Positions 21,523 to 34,778 of a stretch of DNA of 64,000 nucleotides are shown here, piece after piece. This DNA comes from Kappaphycus alvarezii. Taxonomy: Eukaryota > Rhodophyta > Florideophyceae > Gigartinales > Solieriaceae. The stretch spans positions 1,426,001-1,490,000 of the forward strand of contig NADL03000523.1 of NCBI GenBank assembly GCA_002205965.3. The letters run 5' to 3'. The notes beneath the pieces were generated by a model that did not search any database, was not told the DNA's origin, and worked only from the letters and a program-made list of their open reading frames with translations. Made by a program: the position numbers and the translations under genes. Each line of letters opens with the position of its first letter. The first letter of the stretch is position 1.

Positions 21523-22810
21523 GGGTCCAGATCTCCTCGATTTTCCTTCAAGGCCGAAATTCTCATGGATCTCCGAACTGCTCCTTAGATGGATGGTAAA
21601 GGACCCCAATAAGAATATTTTGATGCTGTACACAAATGTCCATACATCCATGATTAAATACAAGAATCAAATTTCAATATGGCTACTAAGGCAGTGAAAG
21701 GTCTTGTGTTACAGTCGAAATTCTATGGAAGAGGTCCTGATATTTGTAAGAAAATTACAGAAAATGAAATTCAGTCTGAAAATATTTTTAGCGATTGCTA
21801 ACGCTTTTCATAGGAAAGATCCTCTATCATCAATATTCAATACATTCCAATTTTTTTGTGGCTATTTCACACTACTCGTACTGATAATGAGTCCTTCAAA
21901 ATTTTTTAATCCAGATTTGATACTGAAATTTCCAGATTTGATTCTTCTAGTGATAAATGTAAACTACTTAAGCAGATGGTTTCCTTTTTCCTCTGGCAAT
22001 TTTGAAATTTGATTCAAACCAGCTAGCATATATTTTCGCTGTTGCTTCTCCGAATTGCGAAATGAAAGCCGAGATGGAAAAAAGAAAACTTCTAGAGTTA
22101 ATTGAATATTAAGAAAGATCACCTACTTTTCGTGCATGCGATAATCCAAAATGTACAACTCAAAATCGCAAAATAGCAAAATATACATCTTCAATTCAAT
22201 CAAATAGTTCAATTACACAAAAAACGCCAAGGAAAATGTTTAATATAAACTACGTGCTGCGGAACTCGCTGTACTCAAAAAAGATCAGTATGTGAAAGAT
22301 TTGTCGGAACTAGACACTGGTCCCATCAAAAATATAAACGCAAGGCTAGTCAGAATTACTACAAAAGGGTTAGAAGAAGAAATGGAAAATGTGAAAATAC
22401 CAAAAAAAATTGAACCTTTCTCTGTAACATCTCGTATGGCCAAAAAGATGCTTGATTCCCCATCAGAAATATTTTGTCCAGGCCTGTTACTTGATGCTGG
22501 AGCAACGCAAAGTGTAATGGACATTGTTAAATTACGGGAAATTTAAAAACTTATTTTACCGCAATGGATTGTATTTCTGGATAATCTTCCTGAATTTATC
22601 AAAGAAACTACTTTCTGGCAATACGGAATAATGAAAATTTTAGCTTAAAAATAAAAATCACTGGCTCTACACTAATATCACATATTTGAGATATTGGTCA
22701 TTAGGTAAAAATAAGGCATAAAATTATTATTGGATCATCGCCATGGTTTATCGGGAGATATTTTACAATAAAGTCAAATATTATTCATTGTTTACAACTG
22801 TTTTGAGTTA
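21523..22810 (+). pseudogene. Copia-3 gag and protease relic
   Basis: Gag start MGPDLLDFPSRPKFSW at 21523 matches Copia-1 MGPALQTGLPSRPKFSW. The protease shows FCPGLLLDAGATQSVMD at about 22480-22530 (DAG for DDG) and IIIGSSPWFIGRYFTIKSN near 22720-22780. Intervening frames are broken. Confidence 0.6.
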
Positions 22811-23189
22811 AAATCGGCAATAGTTAAATAGATTCTATAACATCGGAGGGTCATGGTCACTATTTTCATATACCCGGAAATATATTTTTAAAATCCTCTG
22901 ATCTTACTGAAATTTCATTTCTACCAATACTTTTTCCAAAAATAAAATTACAACAAAAAAAATGATCTTGGGCAGAGAACGGTAAAGTAATTAATATACC
23001 AAAAAAATATATAAAGTCACCTAAATTAATATGAAGTGATATTGTTTTTACGGAGAAATTTTATTTGGGGTGAATGCAAAAATTACTTATCAGACTTAAA
23101 TGACTTATAAAAATTTTGCGATGTCACAAAAAAGCAGCTCATTCTCCAGTAGTATATATAATTTATTTATCTTGGGGCTTTAAGTATTT

Positions 23190-23940
23190 GGTCTTACTTG
23201 ATCACTTCGTTGTAGAAAACTTGGATGTTTTCGAATTATGAAATCAGTTACCAGGTACTCAACTGGTAAAATATGCCCTCTTTAAACATAAAAAATTGAC
23301 AAACTCTTTCGAGACTCTCCAGTTGACACCTTATGGGAACACTTATAATATAATTTAAGATCTGTAAGTATAAAATGACATTATTTAGAAAAGTCCTGAG
23401 GAAAAAGGAATTTTATTATGGTCTATTGGTTCTCACCACCAGAACAAAAATTTTACTGAATTGAAAGAAAAATTGTTGATAGATAATTTTATACTTTTAA
23501 AAATATCTGATACTTTTGTCAGTGATTTTGTACGATTAAATCGAATGTTTCAAGTATATATTTATTTATGTTGTATTTACGTTGTCTTTTCATATAAAAT
23601 TGCAACTGGTCACAACCGGGCCATCTATAGTTATGTTTATCGTGTTATATCATTTATTTAAAATAATCTAAAGATGAGCTGATTGTCAAGAGGAAGTTAA
23701 ATCTTATCCTGAAATCAAATTATTTGACCGATATACCAATTACTGTTGGCGTTATTGTGGAAATTTTTGTTTATGCACGAAGCAAAAAGGATAATCATGG
23801 TCATCTCCCTAACCAGCGCTAAAACTCAGGAAAAATAATTTATCATCACGGTTTCTAGATCAAATGGAAAATTTATTGATGCAGCGATTGAATATGTCCA
23901 CCCTTTAGTCTAATCAAATGACATTGAGTATTAAATCGAA
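23190..23940 (+). pseudogene. Copia-3 integrase and linker relic
   Basis: LLDHFVVENLDVFEL at about 23195 aligns with Copia-1 CIDHLYLDVTLLLH. KNFTELKEKLLIDNF and VSDFVRLNRMFQVYIYL (23450-23580) align with the region around its catalytic Glu. VEIFVYARSKKDNHG near 23760 and KFIDAAIEYVHPL near 23880 align with the post-integrase barrel. The catalytic residues themselves are mostly lost. Confidence 0.5.
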
Positions 23941-23962
23941 AATTCAATGATTTATAGTATGA

Positions 23963-24604
23963 TGTCAGCCTTGTAGTAGCGTTCTCCGCTCACGACTTTT
24001 TTAGGTCTCGAGTATTCAACGTTCATCTCATCTCTACTGAATGCACCCAACCTTCACTTCATCTCGCGCGGCGGCCGCGCACGGCGTGGGCGCCGGACCT
24101 TCATCCGGCTCTTCCCTCAAGAGATTACCCGTCACAGCTGCAGAGCTCTATCTGCAACGTTCTTTTCGATAGCCACATCGAGTAGTTTGCCTCTCCGCGC
24201 CCCCAGAGCATGTAGGATGAACTGGAAAAGGTGCATGAGGATGGATCTTCTACTCGATCAAGGTTTGCGAAGTCCACTCTACCCTGCTGCGCTCAAATCT
24301 ACCGTCATTTTGACGGAGTGTGAGGGGTTGTGGTCTTCACAGCTTTGCGGGCTTGTCGTCAAGCTCACTCGTCCGGATTTCCCGCCGTTGTCGTCGTCTC
24401 TATCTGTAAGCCTATGTGCTTGCAGCGGGATTTTTGTCAGCCTCCTGAATCCTCGGTTCAAGTGGTGAAGTTTTCTTCCGCTCCCTTTCTCCCTTGAGTG
24501 GGCAATTATTTCAGCCATTGCCAGAAGTTGTCCATCTAGCAGAACCCGAGGTCCTGTGTAGTGCGGACTTGTCTTCAAACAATAAAGCGTAATTTTTCTT
24601 CTTC
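23963..24604 (+). mobile_element. 642-bp GC-rich retro-insertion in Copia-3
   Basis: Flanked by a perfect 11-bp duplication TTATAGTATGA (23952-23962 and 24605-24615). The left and right flanks are both Copia-3 sequence (post-integrase barrel, then Tudor-like trace), so this piece arrived later. It is far richer in GC than its surroundings and ends in AATAAAGCGTAATTTTTC plus a short CTT run, which suggests a processed transcript in plus orientation. A 43-codon ORF at about 24043-24174 (MHPTFTSSRAAA...) and a 94-codon ORF at 24187-24468 are unrecognised. It could be a SINE, a processed pseudogene or a truncated LINE. Confidence 0.65.
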
Positions 24605-24615
24605 TTATAGTATGA

Positions 24616-25500
24616 ATCTGTTTATTTTTCTGTTGATGACATTTCAGAAACCTGTATAGGATAAATTATTTATGTAATTCAGAACTTGTACGAAAATACT
24701 ATCGAATAATTTTCTGATGATTGTGATTCCCATCGCCAAGGGCAGTTTATGATGGATCAAAAATCGGCAAAAGTTTATCAAACTCTGAGAAACTATTCTC
24801 TTTTGAACATACACCTATTGAAACGGAAAATTGCTTCAAATGAAAATATATTTCATATTCCATCGAGCGTAAGAAACGGGATCGTTTTTAATGAAATTTA
24901 ATTACCACCTGGAACAGAACTGAAATCTTCGGAAAAAAAGATCTCAATTCTTACCATAATCGAGTTTTTAATTTGTCAAGCATCTAGCATTCCATTTCAT
25001 ACTATTTCGAATGCATACAATACCTAACAAAGCAATTTATAAATTACTATTCAAAAACTCATGTATCGAGCATCCCTGTGGACTTAAATATGTGTAAGGT
25101 CATGTTTTCTACAAAATCAAAATTTAAGATGATGAAAAATAGTATGGCAAATGTCGGATTGCCCAACAAGGAAGGTGGGGAAAGGAGAATACAATATAAA
25201 GACAGATTCAGAGTCTTGCTCTGCTATGGCAATTGGATTCGTTTTGTCGATTGTTATCCTGTTTCAATGGAATTTATCAAAGAATGATGTCACGCCTGCA
25301 TTTTTATATCCTTGATCAGCATTTCCAGACTTTTTTTTGCCGTAACTCGTCAGAAATGCTCAGAAAAATCCTTTCGCTGGTTAATGTTGTCTGCTCTACA
25401 TTGCGTAGTCAACGCGAATGCAACTTTGTAAACACATTCACATAATATTTGTTTTTCAATGTGGGCATGAAATCAGTTATTTCTCTACCTCAGTTATATT
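24616..25500 (+). pseudogene. Copia-3 Tudor-like trace and reverse transcriptase relic
   Basis: SVYFSVDDISETCIG at about 24620-24665 aligns with Copia-1 SVFWPVDDQFYDG. FYKIKI near 25110, LSIVILFQWNLSKNDVTPAF at 25240-25300 (motif A Asp kept) and RNSSEMLRKILSLVNVVCS near 25340 follow the Copia-1 RT. All in broken frames. Confidence 0.5.
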
Positions 25501-28500
25501 TTATTACTTTCAACGGTTGGCACTACCTGTTGTTAAACTGGTTTGTTAAATTCTTACTACTGTACAAGTTAAGAAAAAATTATTCACTACCGTAATTGAA
25601 TTAATAGGCTTGGAACAATAATGCACATGCCTATATCTTTCAATTCAGACGCTGCCAATTTTTAATGGTTAACGATTACAAAATTAATGTCTTAGATAGT
25701 GGAGAGCTAAATGGAATGCAACCTTACCACATATCAAGAAATCAACGGAAACAATCAGATAATGAAATGAACTCCTTTGAAAACAATATCTTGTAATTCT
25801 TTGGATGGATCGATTTTCTATTTGGATATACTTGCCTTTTGCTCAACATCATTTAAATAAAGGTATATACAATAAAATGTTCTAATCCTGTGATCTGTGA
25901 TCTATCAGTTGAATCTTAGTTGTTAATAAATTTTAAATCCTCACGATCTACCAGTACATATCGTCGCCGCCTTGAAAATTCAGGAACATTTAATTAATAA
26001 ATTGCTGTTTTTTTGATGTAATAATACCAGCAGGCACAACAAATTCACGACTTGAAATTATTCATAAGTGGAACGAATGCCATAGCCGATAACAACTCCT
26101 TAGTTTCATCAGTTTTAAAATAAATTTTGTTTCTCTTATGCCTCAAGATTAGGTGGAAGAATATGAGGTCGTTCAATTCATCGTCTGATACTTTTAGGAG
26201 GGCAACCTAAACGAAGTTTGGAGGTATGATAATCTGAAAATAGAGATGTTTCTGCGTCTCTGGGAGTCTGCCACTGCATCATCGTTTCAAGCTGGCCAGA
26301 GTAGTGACGACCATGAAAACTGCAATGGTCCCATACGAAGCTGAATGATTATTTTTTCTGCAAATAGCTTCTAGAAGATCTCTTACGAGCACCGAAATAC
26401 TCTTTGCGCTCAGATTTAATTTATAATTGAGTCCAAAGCAAAATTTGCGGCATCCAAATGCAAGGTTCACATGTTCTCGCTTCAGCATAGTTCTAGCTAG
26501 TTAAAATGACATAATTTGGTTGTTTTACTGTTGGAAGGCATATTTTAGTAAGCTAGGCGGTGAGGTCTATACAAACATACTCATTACAGTTCTTGCGGGA
26601 TTTAGGAATCAAACCGGATGGAATTACCTGAGATGAACAAGACTAAAGGGGCGGCGAATATAAATCAAGGCATAAAATTCTTCATGTTACAGCAAAGCTT
26701 GATGCTAGCGTGACGCGACGGTTCCCGGTACAGATTTTCCGCCCATACGTTCTCTACAGAAATGGAGAGGTACTCTTCAAAAATAGTCGGCGAAGAATAA
26801 GAATTAGCGGGATATTACAGGCTTACCATCAGCGTCTCTCTGGTCTCACCCAAGGAGGTGCTCCAAACCTTTTCCCTTATTTTGTGCAGGTCCATAACTT
26901 GAGGGCTTATTTTTATCCTTTTACGGCGCAGTAAAACCGACAATGTGTACCTTAGGCATGATAATTTACTCCAATTAGCATATGCTTGAAGAGAATAGGA
27001 CCTTTCGCTTACACATCCAACCTCTCCGCAGATAATAGCGCTTCGTAGTTCGTGATTATACGGCGATGGTCTTTTCAATTTGAAACAAGTCATAGCATAC
27101 CTCTTTTGATCAATTTGTGTCCTTCGATGCCCCTGTGGTGATGTTTGAATGTTCCTACCCGGACCGGTACTTCGAGCGAATTTATCCTCATGGGCAAGGT
27201 AATGTGAGATAATTGATAATTTAAAATACATAGACAAGATGCGATCAGGCTTTTCGCTGTAGTGAAAACTTTTTGGGCTCTATCTGCGACAATAAACAAT
27301 ATTTTTCGAATTCTTTTCGTCTCATTACAAAAAAACTTTTACTTGATATAAGTCAATTTTATGGAAGCGGTATAGGCTGGCTGACTATGAATCTTCCCTA
27401 ACTTTATGAACGGAAGAATGCAGTTTCCATTTTTCGTGCAACATGTGTGCCATATTTCTCATCCAAAGAAATTGAACAGCCGCTTGGGACGTCTTTTGGT
27501 GAGCGCAGCTGGTCATGACTTATGATTTGGGGCAAAAAAAAGATGTATGAATGAACTGAAATGGCGTTTCTGCAGATTGTGTTTAATATTCCGTTTTTGT
27601 ATCTAAAATATCAGTAAACACTCTTTCCTCGTCCAGGATCTGACTTATTTTTCAACTATTTCTTGTATATTTGATTTGGAGTAGGGTTATTGATCCGGAC
27701 TCTGGATTGATTCTAGTATGGCCCATTTCATATTCAATATTATGCTTCGCTCCTTCCCAAAGAACTAATAAAGCCTGGAAAAGTGATTATTATGTTGTAA
27801 AAATACACAAAAAATATTGGAGCCCAATTCTTCTAGGCAATATGTTTCTAGGAAGGGGCTCATTCGACTGGGAGACACGTTATTCAGGATTTTCTGCATC
27901 TGTTTGTATCCTGCAATGGCTAATTCTCATATTGTCCTTCAGAAATATGATATTATATACGAACAACGCCTTCGACCCACCCTCTCATGGAAATCCTATA
28001 TCTACCACTTTAACTCACAGACCGAGCGTCTTAGCGTAGTCTGCGTCTTTCTAACTTCCCTGGAAATGAATGCTATTCCTCATTACGGTAACAATTGAAA
28101 CAGAAAAGTGATTTAAAAAGGAAAATTATACTGGCCGTTCGTACATTAAGTATCATTTTGAGGATTGATTTTTGTCATGTTTTTTAGTGATCCTTTCTTC
28201 AGCAAAACTATTAAGAAGACGAAGATCTTAAGGAATGTTTGACTTTTTACGAGTTAAAATAAAGCTTGTACAAATAGAAGAGAAATTTGTTTACGCAAAT
28301 TATTTATGAAGTGTACGTAACAAAAATTTGCTCGCATTCGATATAAGTGGCTCATTTCTGAAATACTAAGAGTCAAAGGTTTGTGGAATTTCACCCAATG
28401 GTGTAATATTTACTAACTTTCCAAGCTCAATATGTGAAATATGCAATATTTACACAAGGTGTAAAATAAGCCGTGAGAAAATTACCGAACTGTGCCATAT

Positions 28501-28548
28501 CATTGGACTTTGCAGTTTGACATACATTATTGCAAACATTATTACACT
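25501..28548. other. AT-rich, unassigned
   Basis: No ORF above about 140 codons and no motif I recognise. The first part may be the remaining 3' half of Copia-3, but I found neither RNase H nor an LTR. Confidence 0.3.
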
Positions 28549-30652
28549 CGTAGGACCCCAGTAGGCAATATGTTTCAGATTGGCTCCGTACAGTGGCCCT
28601 TGCATAAGCGCATGACGCTGCCCTGGGAAATGGCGTCCAAGACTAAACATGTCTTCCCATTCGCCTTAGCAAACATGGTTCCTTAAGAGAGAAAATCGGG
28701 GCTCCATTTACAGAAATTGAAACGTAGCGTCCATTCAAGAGCGGAACTGTCTAGGCAATGCAATGGCTTCTCAATAACTGGCCCCACTCTGCCATCGTGA
28801 TACTTCCACAGGTGCCTTCGCACAAACCCCGCACGCCTGTGCATTGATTCTTATAAAATTACTCTTTCCATGGCCATTCTCGGTAAATATAGCCAGAACG
28901 ACACTTATTTCATCGCTAATCAAGCACGTTATCAACTTTCCTAACCAGGGTACTCTCACCCTCCATCTGCCCATCTTCCTGAAAAGCCCCTTGTAATCTC
29001 TAGTTACAAATCACCAACACAACACAACAGCTATGCCCCGGACCGCTCCGGTGGCCCCTCAACCTCCCAGCCAATTGACGGATCCTTGCTCAGAGGTTCA
29101 ACAAATAGTCAACCCATCTTCAGTTCTGAAGACATTGGCGGCATCAAGAATGGCTATCTGCTCAACTTCTTCGCTCACCATGTGTTTATGTGCTCCATCT
29201 CCCCAAACTTGACTGCGGCAAGTAGCGCAGATAGAGTCATCGCCCTTATGGTCATTTTTGCAGTACGTTAAGTGATATGTAAATGCAGTCGCCCCCGGGT
29301 GCCTTCCACCGAGGATCTTCTTGTTCTACAGCAATAAAACTTCGCACATCATCAACTCTAGTACAAAGATACAGTATTCATCCCATGTTACGTTAAATTG
29401 AAGTTATCAAATCAACACCCGGACGTAAATATAGCACGGCTATTCCAATTAAAGTATTTAATGACGACATTAATATTGACTAGTTAATTTATGTAAATTA
29501 CATTTCTGGTTTTATACAGTTTTCGAATTTGACCTGAAAATATGATTGAACTCATATTAACACTGGCTTCGAATCAAAAAAGATCCAGTTTAGAACAGGA
29601 AGGATTCGAATAGGACCCAAATTTATTAAACTGCAAGGTACTATAATTTAAGCCGCTGATATTTCTTTGTTCCATCCAAAAGATGTCAGCCAATCAATTG
29701 TTAGAGAAATGTGGAACGTGAACTACACTGCCCGCTAATGAAAGGTCCCCACCTTCGCCAACCAGATTACCCCTTAAATACTATCGCATCAGTAATGGGA
29801 CCACCCACCAGTTTCAATCCATGCTTCCGTTGTGGTGGGTCAATTTAGAAGGAGGTAAGGACCACTTTGTATGGCTGATAGGACTGGGTCTTTCTGGTAT
29901 TCTCAAGACCGATGCTCTGAAATAGACGGCGGGGTAAAGTAGGTATATCCGAGCCTGAATTTGAGCGGGACCTGGAACGAAGTCAGTAGAACCTGAACCT
30001 GAAAAAGTAAGGACAGCTGTTAATTTCTGATTGATCATCTTACATGAAGTCCGATTGGTCTGAGTATGCCACGTATAGAGCTTCGGTTGGCTATTTGCCC
30101 ACTTCGCAAGATCTCTTTGGTCCCATTAGAAGCGCTACTTGGAGAAATCAGTGTGGCTGACCTGTTATCAGGTCTAACAGTAGAGATAGGAGGGAACTAT
30201 AAAGTAGAAGTTACTTTACAGAGCGTTGATCTGGATTTTAGTCCTGTTCTGGATCTACTCGTACCAAAGTGGCTAAGTTGTACGGCGAGCCTATCGCTAT
30301 TCTATTTGACTACTAAATCAGGTTTTAATAAAGACTTAAAAACAAGTATTGCTAGTAGTTCCGGTCTTTCATGTAGCTCCGAAGAGCGCGAAAATAGAAC
30401 AAAGAGGTATTATTACACTAGAGAATAGCAAATTCAAGTGTTAGAGTAGAAAAAGGAGACGAACGGCGTTAGCTTCGAGTATGAGAAAAGACAGAAGGCA
30501 TATTTTGCTAGTGTAGAAAAGTTGAGTAAGTTAAGAATAAAAATGTGGACACTTCTTTTAATTCAGTGCCCAAGGCGAGTGAGGCCTTTTATAGATAGTT
30601 GATGCTGTCGAATATCTCCAGCACATCTAACAGCTACTAACCAAAATCTCTA
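28549..30652 (+). repeat. Tandem duplication, unit 1 (2.1 kb)
   Basis: Starts CGTAGGACCCCAGT and follows unit 2 (31007-33158) almost throughout, at an offset of about 2458 bp, with roughly 75-80% identity and small indels. A stretch at 29044-29271 lines up with an ORF in unit 2 but lacks its ATG. Differences there fall on all three codon positions, so protein coding is not supported. Confidence 0.75.
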
Positions 30653-30673
30653 TTGTCTATCCGTCACAGCAAT

Positions 30674-31006
30674 CTTCTCATATGAGGAAAGTTTCACATT
30701 TTGGAAAGGGAAATTTGTGGAAGCCTGAAATATTTACTGCGAAAAAGTTTTTAATGTTAAGGTACAGTACAGTAATTCTTACTGTATATGTAACCTCGTT
30801 TCTAAAAACCCCCACGATAATACGAGCTTTAAATCCTTCCAAAATGAGGTCTTTTTCGCATCATCTTGCGAAGAGCGGAAGCTGGTGAGGGACAATCGCT
30901 CTAGCCTTAATCAAGGTCAACAATCTTGAAAAGTTTGTTTTGATCAGCCATCTACACTCATGAACTAATGCGTAGGGACAAGAAATGTGCTGAGTTAAAA
31001 ATATTT
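30674..31006 (+). mobile_element. Palindrome-capped MITE-like element, copy 1
   Basis: About 330 bp, roughly 85% identical to the interior of 48089-48510. The left end keeps a decayed palindrome TTCTCATATGAGGAA. An internal hairpin GTACAGTAA-TTC-TTACTGTAT is conserved. The right end meets unit 2 of the tandem duplication directly, without a visible palindrome. Confidence 0.6.
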
Positions 31007-33158
31007 CGTAGGACCCCAGTGGGCACTGCGACCCAGGTTGACTCCCTAAAGCGGTCCTTCCATGCTTAACTGCAATTCGCAGCCCCTGGGAAATGACGCC
31101 CAAAATTAGACATGTCTTCCCGTTCGCCTTTGCGAAAATGGTTCTTCAAGAGAGAAAGCAGGCTCCATTTACAGAAATTGAAACGTCATTACAGAGCGTA
31201 ACTGTCTAGGCAATGCAATCGCTTCTCAATGAGTGGCCCTTCCCCACCATGGTGATATTTCCACCGGTAGTCTTCCCGGAGCTCCCACAGGCATATGCAT
31301 TGCTTCTTGCACAATTGCTCTTTCCATGGTCATTCTTGGTAGATATATTCAAGACTACATTTACTTCATGGGTTATCGAGCATTTTACTACATTCCCTAA
31401 TCACAGTTCTCTCACCCCCCATACGCCCCTCTTACTCAAAAACCCCGTGTAATCTCTAAATCTATATCACCAACACATCACAAGAGCTGTGCCATGGACT
31501 GCTCCGGTGGCCCCTTCACTTTCCAGCCTATTGCCGGATTCTTGGTCAGAGATTCAACAAGTAGTCAAACCATCTTCAGTTCTGCCGACGGTGGCGGCGT
31601 CAAGAATGTCAATCTGCTCAACTACCTTGCTCCCCATGTGTTTATGTGCTCCAGATCCCCAGTACTTACTTCAGCAAGTACGACGGATAGCGTCATCGCC
31701 CTTGCGGTCACGTTTGCAGCAAATTAGGTGATATGGAAAAAACACGCCTCTGGGTGCCTTCCACTCTGGGTTCTTCTTGTTCTGCAGTAATGACCTTTCA
31801 TCGACTCTAGCCCAAAGTTACAGTATACGTTCTATGTAACGTTAAATTAACTTTATGATAAAATTAACATCCGGACGTTGATATATCACGGTTATTTCAA
31901 TTACAGCAATTTAATGTCCACAATATTATGCCTAGCTAATTAATGTTGCTTAAGTTTCTGGTTTTTATGTAGTTTTCCATTTTGACCTTAAAATATGAGT
32001 GAACTCAATGTTACCACTGACTTGGAACCAAAACTAGATCCAGTTCAGAACAGGCAGGATCCGAATTGGACCTGCTTTTATTGAAATGCACGGTACTAAA
32101 ATTTAATGGAAAAAAAGATGGAACAAAGAAATATCAGCCAATGAATTGTTAGAGAAATTTGGAACGTGAAGCAGGCTGCCCATTAATGAAAGTTACCTAC
32201 CTTGGCAAACAAGATTCCCGCTTAAATGCTATTGCTCCATTACTGTGACAACCGAAAATTTTAAATCCGTGACTCCATTTGTGTGACTCCATTTTGTGTG
32301 GCAATTTGCAAGGAAGTTAGGATCACTTCGTATGGATTTCAGGACTGGTCTTTCTTTCATTACCAAGACTGCTACTCAGACAGTAGACGACAAGGTATAG
32401 TTGGGAAATCTGAAAACAGAACTTGAGGACTTGGAACGAAGTCAGTAGAACCTGAGAGTGAAGCCATACGGACAGCTGTCACTTTCTGATTAGTCATCTT
32501 ACATGGAATACGACTGGTCTGTTTCTGCTACGTGTAGAGCTTCGATTGACTACGTGTCCACTTCAAAAGACCTCTTTGGTCCCATCAGAAGGCTTACTTG
32601 GCGAAATGAGTGTATCTGACGTGTTATAAGGTCTGACAGCAGGGATGGGAGGGTATTGCATAGTAGACCTAAATTCACAGAGCGTTCATCTGAATTCCAG
32701 TCCTGTTCTGGATCCAATCCGAGCAAAGTAGCTACGTTGCACGGCGAGCATATCGCTGTTCTTATTGAACACTGAATAGAGTTCAAAAAAGACTTAAAAA
32801 CAAGTATTGCTGGTAATTACCGGGTTATATGTAGCTCCAAAGAACGCGGAAATAGAGCAAATAGGTATTCTTACACTATCGAATAGAGAATATAAGTACT
32901 TCTTTTATTCTTCGAGAGGCGGCAACTCCGGATTGCCGCGAAAATTCAACTGTTCAAGTAGAAAAATCAGTCGGTCGGCGTTAGAACCGAGCCTGAAAAA
33001 GACGACAGGTATTTTGGCTAGTGTGGATAAGTTGAGAAAGTTGAGAATAAAAACGTTGGTACTTCTCTCAATTCAGTGCCCAAGGCGGGTGATGGCTTTT
33101 ATAGGCAGCAGATGCCGTCAATTCTAGCACATCTACTAACTAATGACTAAAATCCCTA
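31007..33158 (+). repeat. Tandem duplication, unit 2 (2.15 kb)
   Basis: Second copy of 28549-30652. It contains a 77-codon ORF at 31494-31727 (MDCSGGPFTFQPIAG...), whose partner in unit 1 shares the stop position but not the start. I do not call it a gene, because codon third positions are no more variable than the others. Confidence 0.75.
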
Positions 33159-33456
33159 GCGGATAGTGCTGCGGATGGTATTAGTGACCCTCACACCACA
33201 AGAATTGTAACAGGCGCCGCTTAAAGTTTAATATAATAGAGGAAAACAGACAACGTAGGATAGTTATGGTAGCGAGGGCAAAATAGTTATACTACAAGAC
33301 CGCAAAGAATACGTAAATAATGTTTATGTTTCCTTGTAATTTTAACAGCATTATCACATCCGATTGTAACCAGTGGTCCTGCGTATTGCCCTTCCCTAGT
33401 CTGTTGATTAAGAATAGTTCGTAATCTGTTGAGTGGCCGTGATGTTCAGACCGCAC

Positions 33457-33505
33457 TGCTAGAAGTGTTAGTCGACGAAGTAAACTACCCCATCATTCCC
33501 TCCCC
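33457..33505 (+). repeat. Type C 3'-tail repeat
   Basis: GTAAACTACCCCATCATTCC preceded by a CGACGAA block, shared with 45205-45275 (-), 47720-47770 (+) and 59932-60019 (-). A tail variant related to the family A end. Confidence 0.5.
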
Positions 33506-34168
33506 TTTGGATTCCCTTGTAAGGTTTGCATCCAATGTAACACTTGGATATGAAATGTGAATGGGTTACAGCCAAAGCATGTGTCACAGTAAACGGAACC
33601 CCTCTTTGCCCTCCTATTCAGACTGCTCTCTTAATACCCCTTTTTATTGATTAATCGACTACTTACAAGAGCTTGAAGTTCACACGAGATGCGACTGGGA
33701 TTATTAGTAATACATCAGCAGTACATGCATGAAAGGCCCACACGTTTTTCCACAAATTAAATGTCTTGGAATAGACACCTAATAAATCCTACGAAATTAT
33801 CGCACCTGTACACAGATCTGCCCTCTAGTCTTTGGAAAATAGCCGTCCTGCATCCCTTATCAGTAAGGCACCCCATTTCTACCACGTGTACATGGTGGTG
33901 GGAAATCCTTACAAGACAGGATCTAGGCATTCCTTTGCGGACAGATGTCTGAAAATAGGCATAAATAAGGAAAAATGGTCAGGGAATCGGCGAATGCTGG
34001 CCTGGCGGGCGTGCACGCCCTGGAGGCAGAACGCAAAGCGTGTAGCGAGGGCCCGCAACTCCCGGACGGGAGAGGAGTTTCAGCGGGAGGCCACGGAGGA
34101 AGCGGGAAGGCTGAGGAACTTGGAGTAACTCTCTCCCAATGCGCCACAGATGTCGAATCAGACTGGGA
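33506..34168. other. Unassigned with a short GC-rich patch
   Basis: 33975-34130 is GC-rich with overlapping ORFs of up to 133 codons on both strands, none recognised. The small tail copy at 34169-34215 is inserted at its right end. Confidence 0.3.
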
Positions 34169-34215
34169 TAGATCGGATATATCTTCCAAGAGTAAAACAC
34201 CCAAACCTTTCCCCT
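34169..34215 (+). repeat. Type A 3'-tail microcopy, 47 bp
   Basis: TAGATCGGATATATCTTCC, then AAGAG-TAAAACACCC, ending CCTTTCCCCT. Flanked by the 8-bp duplication GACTGGGA (34161-34168 and 34216-34223). Confidence 0.8.
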
Positions 34216-34726
34216 GACTGGGAACATCAATATGTTGTGAGCGAGGCAATAACAGTGTCATGGTTGGCTGTACGTCGACGTATGTAGCCATGAATAACAT
34301 CAATGCAGCCGCATCAAATTTCAATGTTAAATACCTGATGCCTATTCTCCATCCTGCATTCTAGGGTGATCTGAGCGCGCTGGTGATCTCATGTCCTGTA
34401 CACTTAAACTTAATATCTGTAGTCCTTTCGGAAAAACGTGCCTCGTTTGAGAAAATTACCCTTTTTTCGTATATTAAACTACTCGAACTATCTCCCTGTA
34501 CACCTGTACCTTCGCGACGCAAATTTCGATAACTTAGAATCAGAAGACGAGAAGAAAGCAATATATTGCTCATTTGCGTGTGGACGCATAACAAACTACA
34601 AGTCGCAATAATGTAATGCAGCCTGAAGCTAAGGCCAAGGCGCAACCCACACTCAAAGTATTTAAGTACTCTGACTATCCCGCCTGAAGGCATATACATG
34701 GTTAGGTATATACAATGCACCTATAG

Positions 34727-34768
34727 ACCGGATATATCTTCCAAGAGTAAAAACACCCAAACCTTTTC
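34727..34768 (+). repeat. Type A 3'-tail microcopy, 42 bp
   Basis: Same tail, shorter still at the 5' side, with duplication CCTATAG (34720-34726 and 34769-34775). Confidence 0.8.
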
Positions 34769-34778
34769 CCTATAGTAA

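Larger units (their letters stand above)
21516..25500 (+). mobile_element. Copia-3, old relative of Copia-1
   Basis: From the primer site GCTATGGGTCCAG (about 21519) onward the plus strand follows Copia-1 domain by domain, but with dozens of stops and frameshifts: gag start, protease, integrase, linker, Tudor-like trace, reverse transcriptase. No LTR could be delimited; the 5' one should end near 21515. A 642-bp foreign insertion lies at 23963-24604. RNase H was not found. AT-rich decay suggests great age. Confidence 0.6.

Noticed and set aside
31494-31727. A duplicated small protein gene in the tandem units
   Set aside because: Substitutions between the two units are as frequent at first and second codon positions as at third, and the ATG is missing in unit 1.
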